Origin: Nitrospinota bacterium
GTDB lineage: Bacteria; Nitrospinota; Nitrospinia; JACRGO01
Direction: 5' to 3'
DNA: 35,078 bases
Assembly (NCBI GenBank): GCA_016212295.1
Contig: JACRGO010000115.1
Span: forward strand, 1 to 35,078
Both the position numbers and the translations under genes were made by a program. Under the pieces are notes generated by a model, which saw only the letters and a list, made by a program, of their open reading frames with translations, did not search any database and was not told the origin of the DNA. Of this stretch, positions 21,007-28,542 are shown piece after piece. Numbering within the stretch: position 1 is the stretch's first letter; the number at the start of each line of letters is the position of its first letter.

Positions 21007-22815
21007 TTACAACAAAGTCAACTTCAATGCTATTGCGTACATGACCACCATGACAGACGCCTTAAGATATTTAAGAGGAAGCCTTTCCGTCATGTACGCG
21101 CCAACGGTGCTTCCAAAAAACGCGCCTGGAATTATAAAGAGCGACACAAAAAAGGGCATGGTGAAATCGTATGACCCTATCGCGGTCCCATGAACCATTG
21201 AAACGACTGAGCCGAAGATAGCGCAATAAAAGGCCATGGCTGAGGAATTGGCTATGGCGCTTCTGATAGGTATGTTCAAATGCCACTTCTGAAGAGGGAC
21301 CTCCACCACTCCGCCTGAAATGCCCAAGGCCCCTGCCACTAGCCCCATTGGGAGCCCGTACCAGATATTCGCAAGCCGGAAATTTGTGTCCCTTGGGGCG
21401 TCTTTTCTCAGATAACTGAAGTCCGTGAATTGTCTCCAGAACCCGATTTTCCTGGCTGCCTTTGTAATTACCACTTTTTCCTTTTTCGATTCCCCGCCTT
21501 GGATTCCCGCCAGCTCCAGCAGGATGTTAGTTCCGGAATAGATTGCAAAAATGGCAAGAAGTATCTTTATATAAGCCAAGTTTGTGTAAGATCCTCCGAC
21601 ATAGCCAATGGAAAATCCCAAAATAGCAGTGGGAACCAGCCTTTTCACCAAGTCCCATTTGATCAATCCAGCCAAGTGATAACGGCGTGAAGAAACGAAG
21701 TATATAAAGATATTAGTCAAATAGGCCACCGGGCGTATAAGGGTCATCCCGTACTCAAAATAAAGAACGAGGCCGGACACTTTTATAATGCCGCCGCCGG
21801 AGGTCAACATTCCCCCTCCCAGGCCGGAAAAAAATCCTATCAGGATCAGGCCAAGAATGTCCCAAAGGTGAAATCCAAAAAGCGCCAGCTTAGGATGGTA
21901 TCCAGCGACAGGGATGAATTGGCCGACAGCGGCCTTGATTCCACGAGCCACAGGCAAGGCGCTGGCCCCGGCGGGATCAAATCCTTGCGGCAAGCTAAGA
22001 ACATCTGAAAAGGCGTCCACTGTCTCGGCAATTGGAATGCAATAATGATAAACAGCCCGCGCTGTCCCGGTTTCCTTTTGCGCAGCGATATTGATTCCGA
22101 TGATCCTGCCGGAGACATTCACAAGCGGTCCGCCGGAATACGCCCCCGCGACGTTTGCGTCCGTCTTGTAGGCCGGATAGGCCCTGCCTCCGATAGTAAC
22201 GGTGGCGGGTGGTCCTACAATCCTGCCCGGCGCAATCAGGAGTTGCGACGTCTCTGATTTTCCAATGGCGAAGACCGGGTCTCCTGGTGAAACCGACCCG
22301 GTAAGAGCGGTCAACAAATAGGGAAAGGCCTTGGTGCTTATCGCCTTCAGCAGGGCGACGTTCAGCGTGGCGTCAACCTTCATTATTTCCAGGGGCAACT
22401 TGACTATGATGCTGTTCACGGAAAGCTGAATAAAGAGCTTGCCTGCCCCTGATACGAAATGCCGGTTTGTAAGCACATAACCGTCCGGGTGAATAATGGC
22501 CCCGGAACCCAGAAATTTCCGTCCGGTAGGGGCAACGTCCTCGAAAATTCCAACAACCGCGTTTTCCACAATGGGGCTCAACTGGCCGGCAATTGCTGGC
22601 GCGTTGGCTATGTTGATAAAGTCAGCCGGAAAATTACGGACTGTGTCCTTGATCCCTTTTTCAAGGAATTCCGGAATTTCCATTTTCTTTTCATAGTCAA
22701 TACCAAGGACCCACCCAAAGGAAATAAGGACCATGAGCAGGATGAGCCAGACCCACGCGCGCCACTCCGACTTGCAGAAAGGGGCCGGTTTATATTTTGA
22801 TTTGAAGATGCTCAT
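21007..22815 (-). CDS. mamO: Magnetosome protein MamO (degenerate trypsin-like domain plus TauE/SafE transporter)
   Basis: The 602 residues contain an N-terminal helix (VWLILLMVLISFGWVLG), a trypsin-like domain to about 275 and a C-terminal TauE/SafE-type region of about eight helices (GLILIGFFSGLGGGMLTSGG and GLVAGALGISGGVVEVPLQK are its repeated signature). In the protease domain His119 is present in LTNRHF and Ser227 in AYSGGPL, but the expected catalytic Asp is Asn152 in DATLNVALLK. MamO of model organisms is an inactive protease that binds metal and promotes magnetite nucleation; here the triad is also broken, but at a different position. No clear ribosome site precedes the ATG. It lies between mamM and mamP. 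Confidence 0.95.
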   Translation of the reverse strand: MSIFKSKYKPAPFCKSEWRAWVWLILLMVLISFGWVLGIDYEKKMEIPEFLEKGIKDTVRNFPADFINIANAPAIAGQLSPIVENAVVGIFEDVAPTGRKFLGSGAIIHPDGYVLTNRHFVSGAGKLFIQLSVNSIIVKLPLEIMKVDATLNVALLKAISTKAFPYLLTALTGSVSPGDPVFAIGKSETSQLLIAPGRIVGPPATVTIGGRAYPAYKTDANVAGAYSGGPLVNVSGRIIGINIAAQKETGTARAVYHYCIPIAETVDAFSDVLSLPQGFDPAGASALPVARGIKAAVGQFIPVAGYHPKLALFGFHLWDILGLILIGFFSGLGGGMLTSGGGIIKVSGLVLYFEYGMTLIRPVAYLTNIFIYFVSSRRYHLAGLIKWDLVKRLVPTAILGFSIGYVGGSYTNLAYIKILLAIFAIYSGTNILLELAGIQGGESKKEKVVITKAARKIGFWRQFTDFSYLRKDAPRDTNFRLANIWYGLPMGLVAGALGISGGVVEVPLQKWHLNIPIRSAIANSSAMAFYCAIFGSVVSMVHGTAIGSYDFTMPFFVSLFIIPGAFFGSTVGAYMTERLPLKYLKASVMVVMYAIALKLTLL

Positions 22816-22845
22816 AACTTAATCGTACGTGCCGTATTTGATTTG

Positions 22846-22949
22846 TGGAACATTGGAACAATGGAATGATGGAATAGCGCTAAAAAAGAATCTCCACTAT
22901 TCCGCCTATCTTCCATCCTTCCGCCTTTTTCCATTCTTCCAACATTCCA
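22846..22949. repeat. Family C hairpin repeat
   Basis: GGAACATTGGAACAATGGAA pairs with CCATTCTTCCAACATTCC. The loop has GCGCTAAAAAAGAATCTCCA. It separates mamM from mamO. Confidence 0.8.
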
Positions 22950-22958
22950 GCGCTTCTC

Positions 22959-23837
22959 TTAAACCACCACTCCTCTAAACTCCGCCTTCACATCTCTCAC
23001 GTGGCCAACTAAACCCTTGATTTTTTTCTCCACTGTTTCTGAAACTGTCCTGGCCTCCTGAATGGTCAGGTTTGGGTCAACCCCGATCACTATATTCAGA
23101 AAATAATGGGAGCCGACTCTTCTGGATTTGATTTCATAAACTCCCATTACCCCTTCGATCTGCTTGGCCAGCCTCTGAGCAAACTGGACCTGCCCCTCCG
23201 GCATTGCGGAATCCATAAGGCCTTTTATGGACTCTATAAAGGTCCCTAATCCAAGGTAAAAAAGATGCAGGCATTCTATAATCGCTATGTAAGTGTCCAT
23301 TGGAATGCCTGGAAAAAAATGCTCGTAAGCCACGCCCGCCCCGACTATCAGAGAGGAAAAGGCGTCGGCTTCGGTATGGTGGGAGAGGAGCTGCACCATG
23401 GGCGAAGGGATTTCCCGGTCCACGCACTTGGTGAAACGATAAAGTTTGTAATTGGCAAGGGTTGCAATGAGGGCCACGAAGATGGAAATGCCATGTGGAA
23501 TGTTATGTTCCTCTTCCCCAAGGATATCCAAGGTGTGAAAGAAAAGGAAAACAGTGAGGCCCATGAAGACAATACTGGCGGCCAGGGACAAGAGGAATTC
23601 GATCTTTCCATGGCCGTAATGGTGCGCCTTGTCCGCGGGTTTTTGGGAAATCTTCATGCCCGTGATGATAAGAATGGACGTGAACATGTCCTTCGTGGAA
23701 TAAAGTGAATCCACCATAAGGGCCTTGCTGCCCGCCACGTAGCCGACCACGAATTTGGCCACGGCGAAAATCCCGCTCGCTAGCAAACCGATCCAGCCCA
23801 CTCTTCTGGAACAGGGAATACATTCCTGGTATCTCAT
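22959..23837 (-). CDS. mamM: Magnetosome cation-diffusion-facilitator MamM
   Basis: I start at ATG 23837 because MRYQECIPCSRRVGWIGL then lines up with the usual MamM beginning; a TTG at 23849 would add four residues. The 292 residues form a CDF transporter: ALMVDSLYSTKDMF with Tyr46 and Asp50, HYGHGKIEF, and LSHHTEADAFS with His154 and Asp158. The tyrosine in place of the first metal ligand is characteristic of MamM and distinguishes it from MamB (His46). The cytosolic domain carries VYEIKSRRVGSHYFLNIVIG. MamM transports iron into the vesicle and stabilises MamB. It is followed by mamO and preceded by mamL. Confidence 0.95.
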   Translation of the reverse strand: MRYQECIPCSRRVGWIGLLASGIFAVAKFVVGYVAGSKALMVDSLYSTKDMFTSILIITGMKISQKPADKAHHYGHGKIEFLLSLAASIVFMGLTVFLFFHTLDILGEEEHNIPHGISIFVALIATLANYKLYRFTKCVDREIPSPMVQLLSHHTEADAFSSLIVGAGVAYEHFFPGIPMDTYIAIIECLHLFYLGLGTFIESIKGLMDSAMPEGQVQFAQRLAKQIEGVMGVYEIKSRRVGSHYFLNIVIGVDPNLTIQEARTVSETVEKKIKGLVGHVRDVKAEFRGVVV

Positions 23838-23861
23838 AAGGTTTTGCAAAAGTTAGAAAAC

Positions 23862-23977
23862 AAGTGACTAAAGTTTCAAGTGAGCTAAAGTGAACTAAAG
23901 TTGTGGTAGATTTTTTATAAAAAAAATAACCTCCGCAACTTTAGTTCACTTTAGCTCACTTGAAACTTTAGTCACTT
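23862..23977. repeat. Family A hairpin with perfect 42-bp arms
   Basis: The left arm 23862-23903 and right arm 23936-23977 are exact reverse complements over 42 bases. The 32-base loop TGGTAGATTTTTTATAAAAA onward is itself partly self-complementary, so almost the whole 116 bases could form one hairpin. It lies between mamL and mamM. Confidence 0.9.
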
Positions 23978-23988
23978 TTCTTTAGTTC

Positions 23989-24204
23989 CTACTCCTCGTT
24001 CCTCTTCTTCTCTCTTCTATTCCTTAGCAACATGTTAAACGTGGCAAGGGCATAGCCAAGCAGGGCCGAGGAGGCAACCAGCACGATAATCGGCATCCGG
24101 ACCGCTGGGCCGAAAACAAAGCGGACCCACACAGGATCCATGTTTTGCGTGGCGAATATCACCAGAAAAATGGCGCTGAATAAGTATAGAAAAACCTTGA
24201 ACAT
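23989..24204 (-). CDS. mamL: Magnetosome membrane protein MamL
   Basis: The 71 residues have two transmembrane helices (VFLYLFSAIFLVIFATQN and MPIIVLVASSALLGYALATF) joined by WVRFVFGPAV, and end in the basic tail RNRREKKRNEE. Length, topology, the RFGP-like loop and the positively charged C-terminus fit MamL, a small protein required for early magnetosome membrane formation. Its architecture also resembles LapA-type proteins, so similarity alone would not be decisive, but position between the mamF-like gene and mamM supports MamL. AAGGA four bases before the ATG overlaps the stop region of the preceding gene, so translation is probably coupled. Confidence 0.85.
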   Translation of the reverse strand: MFKVFLYLFSAIFLVIFATQNMDPVWVRFVFGPAVRMPIIVLVASSALLGYALATFNMLLRNRREKKRNEE

Positions 24205-24211
24205 GGCGTCC

Positions 24212-24565
24212 TTACAGGTTTTCCGCCCAGTTTCCGATCACAGGGAATTTCCAGGATTTATTCGCCAGCACCTGTAAAATACCCACCAGGGACAATAAAA
24301 TGCAGATAATAAATGAGACGGTAAAAAACAGATGTCCTAACACAGGGATGAACAGTGTGAAAATCGCCGCCACTTCCCACATCCATATAACCAGACCCTG
24401 CTTGGCGTGAAACCGGACAAACTCCTCTTTCCGGTTCAGGACCAACGGGACAAGGCAGAGGATGCCCAGATAACTGCACAGGGCCACAAACTTGCCGCAA
24501 GATGGTTTATCTTGTCCGTTCCTTGCACTCGCTCCAGTTCCTTCCGTTTTTGCCTTAACCGCCAT
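24212..24565 (-). CDS. mamF: MamF/MmsF-like magnetosome membrane protein
   Basis: The 117 residues carry three transmembrane helices (FVALCSYLGILCLVPLVL, MWEVAAIFTLFIPVLGHLFF, IICILLSLVGILQVL). The stretch RKEEFVRFHAKQGLVIWMW is the hallmark of the MamF/MmsF/DUF4870 group. In model organisms MamF and MmsF influence crystal size and maturation. The N-terminus is hydrophilic and basic. GGAGGAGGG sits four bases before the ATG. It is cotranscribed with mamL, with a 7-base gap. The two family members cannot be told apart from this sequence, so the symbol means MamF-type. The leader holds the second copy of a palindrome also found before the gene at 16074-16430. Confidence 0.88.
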   Translation of the reverse strand: MAVKAKTEGTGASARNGQDKPSCGKFVALCSYLGILCLVPLVLNRKEEFVRFHAKQGLVIWMWEVAAIFTLFIPVLGHLFFTVSFIICILLSLVGILQVLANKSWKFPVIGNWAENL

Positions 24566-24594
24566 TTTTCCCTCCTCCTGTATTAATTGTTTGG

Positions 24595-24714
24595 TAATAA
24601 CTCCGCCATTTATGGCGGAGAAAATAGAAATAAATACCCGGCTTTAGCCATGATTTTCCTGCCTGTGCGCCGGTGCGCAGACACGCAAATATCTATTCAG
24701 GGCTAAAGCCTTAT
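24595..24714. repeat. Palindromic leader element, copy 2
   Basis: CTCCGCCATTTATGGCGGAG, then GGCTTTAGCCATGATTTT and TCAGGGCTAAAGCCTT occur in the same order as at 16465-16557, with a GTGCGCCGGTGCGCAG hairpin between. It ends about 30 bases before the mamF-like gene. A single family A arm follows at 24744-24783. Confidence 0.75.
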
Positions 24715-24788
24715 ATCGCAAATTTGAAAATACATAAATTAATAACTTTAAACTTTAGTCCACTTGAAACTTTAGTTCACTTTCTTCT

Positions 24789-25568
24789 CTACGCCATAGC
24801 GGGCCTTCTCACCACCGGCCTTCTCCTTGGCGCTGGCTTTGCCTCGGCCTTTTTCCTGGCCGCTGAAGGCGCCTCGCTTTTCTTCTTTTCCAATGCCTCC
24901 ATTTGCTGAATCACCCTCTGCAATTCAGCAATTTTATCGAGCGAGGCCTCGGATTTTTTCACTACCCTGGATTCGTAAATTATCTTTCCGGCCTTTGTCT
25001 GCAGCGGAGTAAGCTCATCCTTTCTGATGCCCACAATACATAGCGCCCCGTTTACAACCGAAGCCGCTCCACCTGCCACCGCAGAGCATACTCCTGCCGC
25101 GCCTTTGCCTAAATTGCCGGCAACGGAAGACACCTTCGCGGCGCCGGAGAAAATGGCCTCTCCGCCCTCCTCGAAGACCCCGGCCGCCTTAAATACCACG
25201 CTCTCTGTAACCTGATAAGCCTTCTTAAAAATCTCAGATGTACCATCCGCTGTTTTCTTGGCCGCCCCTGTTGCAGCGCCGGCCGCCTTACGTAACATGC
25301 CCCCTAAATCCAATTTCGCGAAAAAGCCCGCTTCCTTTTCGTATGTCTTCTTTTCAGCGGCCTCCTTTTTCCTCTCCTTTGGACCGGCGGCGGATTTCCT
25401 TGAGGTGACTTTTTTAGGTATTGCTTTTGGCTCGGCCTTTGCCTCCTCTTTCTTCAGGACGGTTTCCTTTTCCACCTCGATTTCCTTCTCGGTGATTGCC
25501 TCGGAGACTATTTGAAGAATCTTCTTTTCAGGAGTCTCTCCGGTTACTCCATTTTTTTCTTCTCCCAT
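24789..25568 (-). CDS. Lys/Ala-rich protein with a Gly/Ala hydrophobic segment, between mamE and mamF
   Basis: The 259 residues comprise a Lys/Glu-rich N-terminus (1-80), an Ala/Gly-rich middle (92-180) with hydrophobic GNLGKGAAGVCSAVAGGAAS and VVNGALCIVGI, a helical segment ASLDKIAELQRVIQQMEALE, and a strongly basic Arg/Pro tail (RRRPVVRRP). GGAGGAG lies about 6 bases before the ATG. I do not recognise a family. Its place directly after mamE is where mamJ lies in Magnetospirillum, but MamJ is acidic whereas this is basic. The basic ends could contact nucleic acid, acidic proteins or the mineral. It may peripherally insert in or span the magnetosome membrane; this is inference from composition. 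Confidence 0.75.
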   Translation of the reverse strand: MGEEKNGVTGETPEKKILQIVSEAITEKEIEVEKETVLKKEEAKAEPKAIPKKVTSRKSAAGPKERKKEAAEKKTYEKEAGFFAKLDLGGMLRKAAGAATGAAKKTADGTSEIFKKAYQVTESVVFKAAGVFEEGGEAIFSGAAKVSSVAGNLGKGAAGVCSAVAGGAASVVNGALCIVGIRKDELTPLQTKAGKIIYESRVVKKSEASLDKIAELQRVIQQMEALEKKKSEAPSAARKKAEAKPAPRRRPVVRRPAMA

Positions 25569-25618
25569 GCCATCTCCTCCTCAAAAAAAAAGTTACAAAT
25601 TAAAATCAGGAATTCAGA

Positions 25619-25975
25619 AAACCCGGAATGATGAAAGGTTGGAATGCTGGAACATTGGAACATTGGAATAATGGAATGTTGGAAGATTGCTAAAATAATA
25701 ATTTTCCATCCTTCCGCCTGTTTCCATCCTTCCGCTCTTCCATCTTTCAGCAATTCTCGGTGAAAAAACGAGATTGCCACGGCGCTGAAAGGCGCGCCTC
25801 GCAATGACATCACGAAAACCATTTTTGTCATTGCGAGCGAAGCGAAGCAATCTCAAGCCCATGCCAATTCACCGAGAATTGCTGATCCTTCTTTCCTCTT
25901 CCATCCATCCGCCTTTTTCCATTTTTCCAACATTCCACTATTCCATTTTTCCAGCCGGCTTCTCCTCCATTCCAC
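25619..25975. repeat. Family C repeat split by a second palindrome
   Basis: Family C arms run from 25619 to 25746 and again from 25886 to 25960. The gap is filled by the 137-bp palindrome at 25748-25884, as if it had inserted into the right arm. The 406-base gap 25569-25975 holds only these repeats and no gene. Confidence 0.7.
25748..25884. repeat. Palindrome with 17-bp perfect outer arms
   Basis: CAGCAATTCTCGGTGAA (25748-25764) and TTCACCGAGAATTGCTG (25868-25884) are exact reverse complements. Inside are GAGATTGC/GCAATCTC and CTCGCAATGACA/TGTCATTGCGAG pairs. This GAGATTGC...TCGCAATGAC design is a common type of dispersed bacterial palindrome. Confidence 0.85.
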
Positions 25976-27886
25976 TCATTTCATAGACAAATACAGGTTC
26001 CTGCCGCCTCTCCTCACTTGCACCATGATACCCTTGGTGAGGTCAGCCGTGTTGATGGCCTCCTGGAACGAGACGCCGTCCGTGACCGGCATCCGGTTGA
26101 CCGAGGTAATGATATCATTTGCCTGAAGGCCGGCATCGGCCGCCGGTGTAAGGCCCTCCACTTCCGCTACAATCATTCCTTGTTGCCCGCCCATGCCGAT
26201 CTGCGCGGCCTTTTTCGGCGTTAATGGGGAAAGCTCCATCCCTATCCACTCAAATTCAGTGGGGATATTTTTCCCAGGGGCAGGCTTTGGCAGGATTTCC
26301 GCTATATTTTGCGGCTGCGGAATTAAAAGAACGTTTACGTCCATTCTCTCCCCGTTTCTGTATATGGAAACCCTGGCCTCTTTGCCTGAGCCTATTTTTG
26401 AAGTGAGATTGACGAGTTCAATTGGATCTTTCACCCACTGCCCGTCTATTTTAAAGATGATATCGCCTGGCGCGATGCCGGCGGCCAGGGCCGGCGCGCT
26501 TGGAAATACTTCGTTGACAAGGACGCCGTCAATAACCGGAGAATTGAACTGTTGGGCCAGCACTGGATCGAGTTGCTGGACGTCCACTCCCAACCAGGCC
26601 CTGTTCGCGGAATTTCCCGGAGCGGCGCCCTGCTGTTGCGGAACGGCGATGCCCAACCCGGTAACGACATTGCCGCTGGTCCCGCCAACAGGGGGCGTCT
26701 GTCCAAGCACCGCGTGGCAACGGTCGCATCTGCCCCAATCCGGATGTGGAGGAGGGGCCTTGAATGCGGCGGCTGGAATGGCAGGCGCTATTTTAGTTGG
26801 GAGAAGGGCGACGTTTTGCCCGGCGCCGTTACCACCGCCGGCCACGGCATTTCCCTTTGTCTCAGGCGGTTCGGGCAGTTCCACAACGGTTTGCACAAAG
26901 ACCTTGGCCTTGTTGATGGGAACAGCGAACCCAACTCCTGCGAAAGCGCCGGAGGAGGTGTATATGGCGGTATTGACGCCTATGACCTCGCCGCTCATGT
27001 TCACAAGCGGCCCTCCAGAATTTCCCTGGTTGATGGGTGTGTCCGTCTGGATAAAATCCGAGTGGCTGACCCCGTCAATTACAACCGACTGGCGGAGGTT
27101 TGAAATGATCCCGGCTGTAACGGTCTGGTCCAGTCCCCATGGCGAACCAACGGCCATTGCGTAATCACCCACAAAAACCAAGTCGCTGTTCCCAAGCGGG
27201 GCAGGGGTCAATCCTTTTGCGCCTTCCAGCCTGATAAGGGCCAGATCATTTTGCGGGTCTTCGCTGACCACTATACCGGTATACTTGGAGGCCCCAGCGG
27301 CGTCAAAAACCGTGGCCTCGATATTCCTGGCCTTTTCTATGACGTGATAGTTAGTGAGGACATAGCCGCTTGGGTGGACCACTATTCCAGAGCCGATGCC
27401 TTTATACTCAGGCCCTGTGAAGGGGTCGGCGAATTTTAATCCTCCTGTATCAGGCGTTGGAGCAGGTGGAACAACAGCGGCGTTATTGGGTCCAGTGGCG
27501 GCTGGCGGCGTTGGCGTTGGCGGCGCAGGCTGCTGGGCCGCGCCTGTAGGGATAGAGACCCTCATTGAGCTGATATTCACCACCGACGGCTTGATGGCCT
27601 CGGCTATTGCGCGTATTGGGCTTACATCTCCAGCAGTTGGGGGCAGGGCCACTGTGACCCCTCCCTTCAATGAGCTTTCCAGTTGTTTTTTATTGCCTTG
27701 GAAAATTTCCGCCCTGGTCTCCCGTCTATCGTCCAGCTTGCTGGTCTTTAGGCCCTTTGAAGAGGAATTCTGGTAGAACCAGACGCCCCATGCAACGGCG
27801 ACAATCACCAGAGACGCGAAGAGTATACCCCAAATATAAGGCTTGTAGTCCATCCCGCAAGAAAGATTTTCTTTTTTCCCCGCCAC
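25976..27886 (-). CDS. mamE: Magnetosome serine protease MamE (trypsin, one magnetochrome motif, two PDZ)
   Basis: The 636 residues have a membrane anchor (IWGILFASLVIVAVAWGVWF), a proline-rich linker, a trypsin-like domain with intact triad His181 (TNYHVIE), Asp214 (NDLALIRL) and Ser290 (GNSGGPL), one CXXCH haem motif (CDRCH, 387-391, in the magnetochrome context PPPHPDWG) and two PDZ domains (about 430-525 and 545-636). MamE of Magnetospirillum typically has two CXXCH motifs; only one is seen here. MamE processes itself, MamO and MamP and switches on crystal growth. The start is GTG with GGAGG seven bases before. It follows mamI, as in other clusters. Confidence 0.97.
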   Translation of the reverse strand: MAGKKENLSCGMDYKPYIWGILFASLVIVAVAWGVWFYQNSSSKGLKTSKLDDRRETRAEIFQGNKKQLESSLKGGVTVALPPTAGDVSPIRAIAEAIKPSVVNISSMRVSIPTGAAQQPAPPTPTPPAATGPNNAAVVPPAPTPDTGGLKFADPFTGPEYKGIGSGIVVHPSGYVLTNYHVIEKARNIEATVFDAAGASKYTGIVVSEDPQNDLALIRLEGAKGLTPAPLGNSDLVFVGDYAMAVGSPWGLDQTVTAGIISNLRQSVVIDGVSHSDFIQTDTPINQGNSGGPLVNMSGEVIGVNTAIYTSSGAFAGVGFAVPINKAKVFVQTVVELPEPPETKGNAVAGGGNGAGQNVALLPTKIAPAIPAAAFKAPPPHPDWGRCDRCHAVLGQTPPVGGTSGNVVTGLGIAVPQQQGAAPGNSANRAWLGVDVQQLDPVLAQQFNSPVIDGVLVNEVFPSAPALAAGIAPGDIIFKIDGQWVKDPIELVNLTSKIGSGKEARVSIYRNGERMDVNVLLIPQPQNIAEILPKPAPGKNIPTEFEWIGMELSPLTPKKAAQIGMGGQQGMIVAEVEGLTPAADAGLQANDIITSVNRMPVTDGVSFQEAINTADLTKGIMVQVRRGGRNLYLSMK

Positions 27887-27917
27887 TTATATTCCTCCTT
27901 CATTTATAAACAAGTTT

Positions 27918-28185
27918 AAAGTGACTAAAGTGAGCTAAAGTTAAAACAAAAAAATGCTTTTTCACCACTATACGCCAGGCTCGCTTTACACTTTAGCCGC
28001 ATCAAATCCGAACTGAAAAAGCTTATAAAACCACGGATTGCACCTATTACATGGCGCGGCTTCGCCGCAACCAAAAGAGAAATAAAATTCCAAATGACAA
28101 AATCCAAATTTCAAACCAAATCCAAATGGCTCAATGTCAAAAGTTTTGAACTTTGGCATTTGAACTTCGGCATTTGGAATTTTGT
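27918..28185. repeat. Decayed family A repeat, short hairpin and AT-rich inverted repeat
   Basis: The 306-base gap between mamE and mamI holds a family A left arm (27918-27942) with a decayed partner near 27979-27998, a compact GCGGCTTCGCCGC hairpin at about 28054-28066, and inverted CCAAATTTCAAACC / TTTGGCATTTG words from about 28090 to 28185. No gene is seen. Confidence 0.65.
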
Positions 28186-28193
28186 TTTCCCTT

Positions 28194-28406
28194 TCATTCT
28201 TCCTCTTCCAGGTTCTTTTCTATTTGGTCGTCGGTTTGGGATTCTTCCCTGACCATGCTGATGCCGGCGGCCAGCGCTACAAGGCCGCCGACAACCAAAA
28301 GAATAGGAACCAATCCCCGGAAAACCTCGGCCACGGACCACCACCATACCGAAATGCCCCAAATTCCTAAAACTATTGCGATGCTTCCTCCAATGATACT
28401 TGGCAT
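28194..28406 (-). CDS. mamI: Magnetosome membrane protein MamI
   Basis: The 70 residues match MamI in length and layout: MPSIIGGSIAIVLGIWGISV as first helix, the conserved WWWSV, and a second helix GLVPILLVVGGLVALAAGIS, then a charged tail ending in glutamates. MamI is needed for magnetosome membrane biogenesis and has been linked to magnetite nucleation. GGAGG lies 4 bases before the ATG. It is transcribed after mamK and before mamE. MamI also resembles MamL in topology, but the WWWS motif distinguishes it. The acidic end QIEKNLEEEE could interact with iron or basic partners; that is inference. Confidence 0.93.
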   Translation of the reverse strand: MPSIIGGSIAIVLGIWGISVWWWSVAEVFRGLVPILLVVGGLVALAAGISMVREESQTDDQIEKNLEEEE

Positions 28407-28439
28407 ACTACCTCCCTTTGTTAATTGGTATTTAAATAC

Positions 28440-28539
28440 GGAATAATGAAAACATGGAACATTGGAATAATGGAAAGGTGCATAAAAAAATCCTCATCAT
28501 TCCATTTTTTCCCATCATTCCACCCTTGCCAATATTCCG
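28440..28539. repeat. Family C hairpin repeat
   Basis: GGAACATTGGAATAATGGAA is complementary in pattern to CCATCATTCCACCCTTGCCA. The loop GGTGCATAAAAAAATCCTCA resembles the loops at 19390 and 22846. It lies between mamK and mamI. Confidence 0.75.
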
Positions 28540-28542
28540 GTT

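Noticed and set aside
26193-27164. 323-residue plus-strand frame opposite mamE
   Set aside because: mamE on the minus strand has full domain and active-site support; this frame has none.
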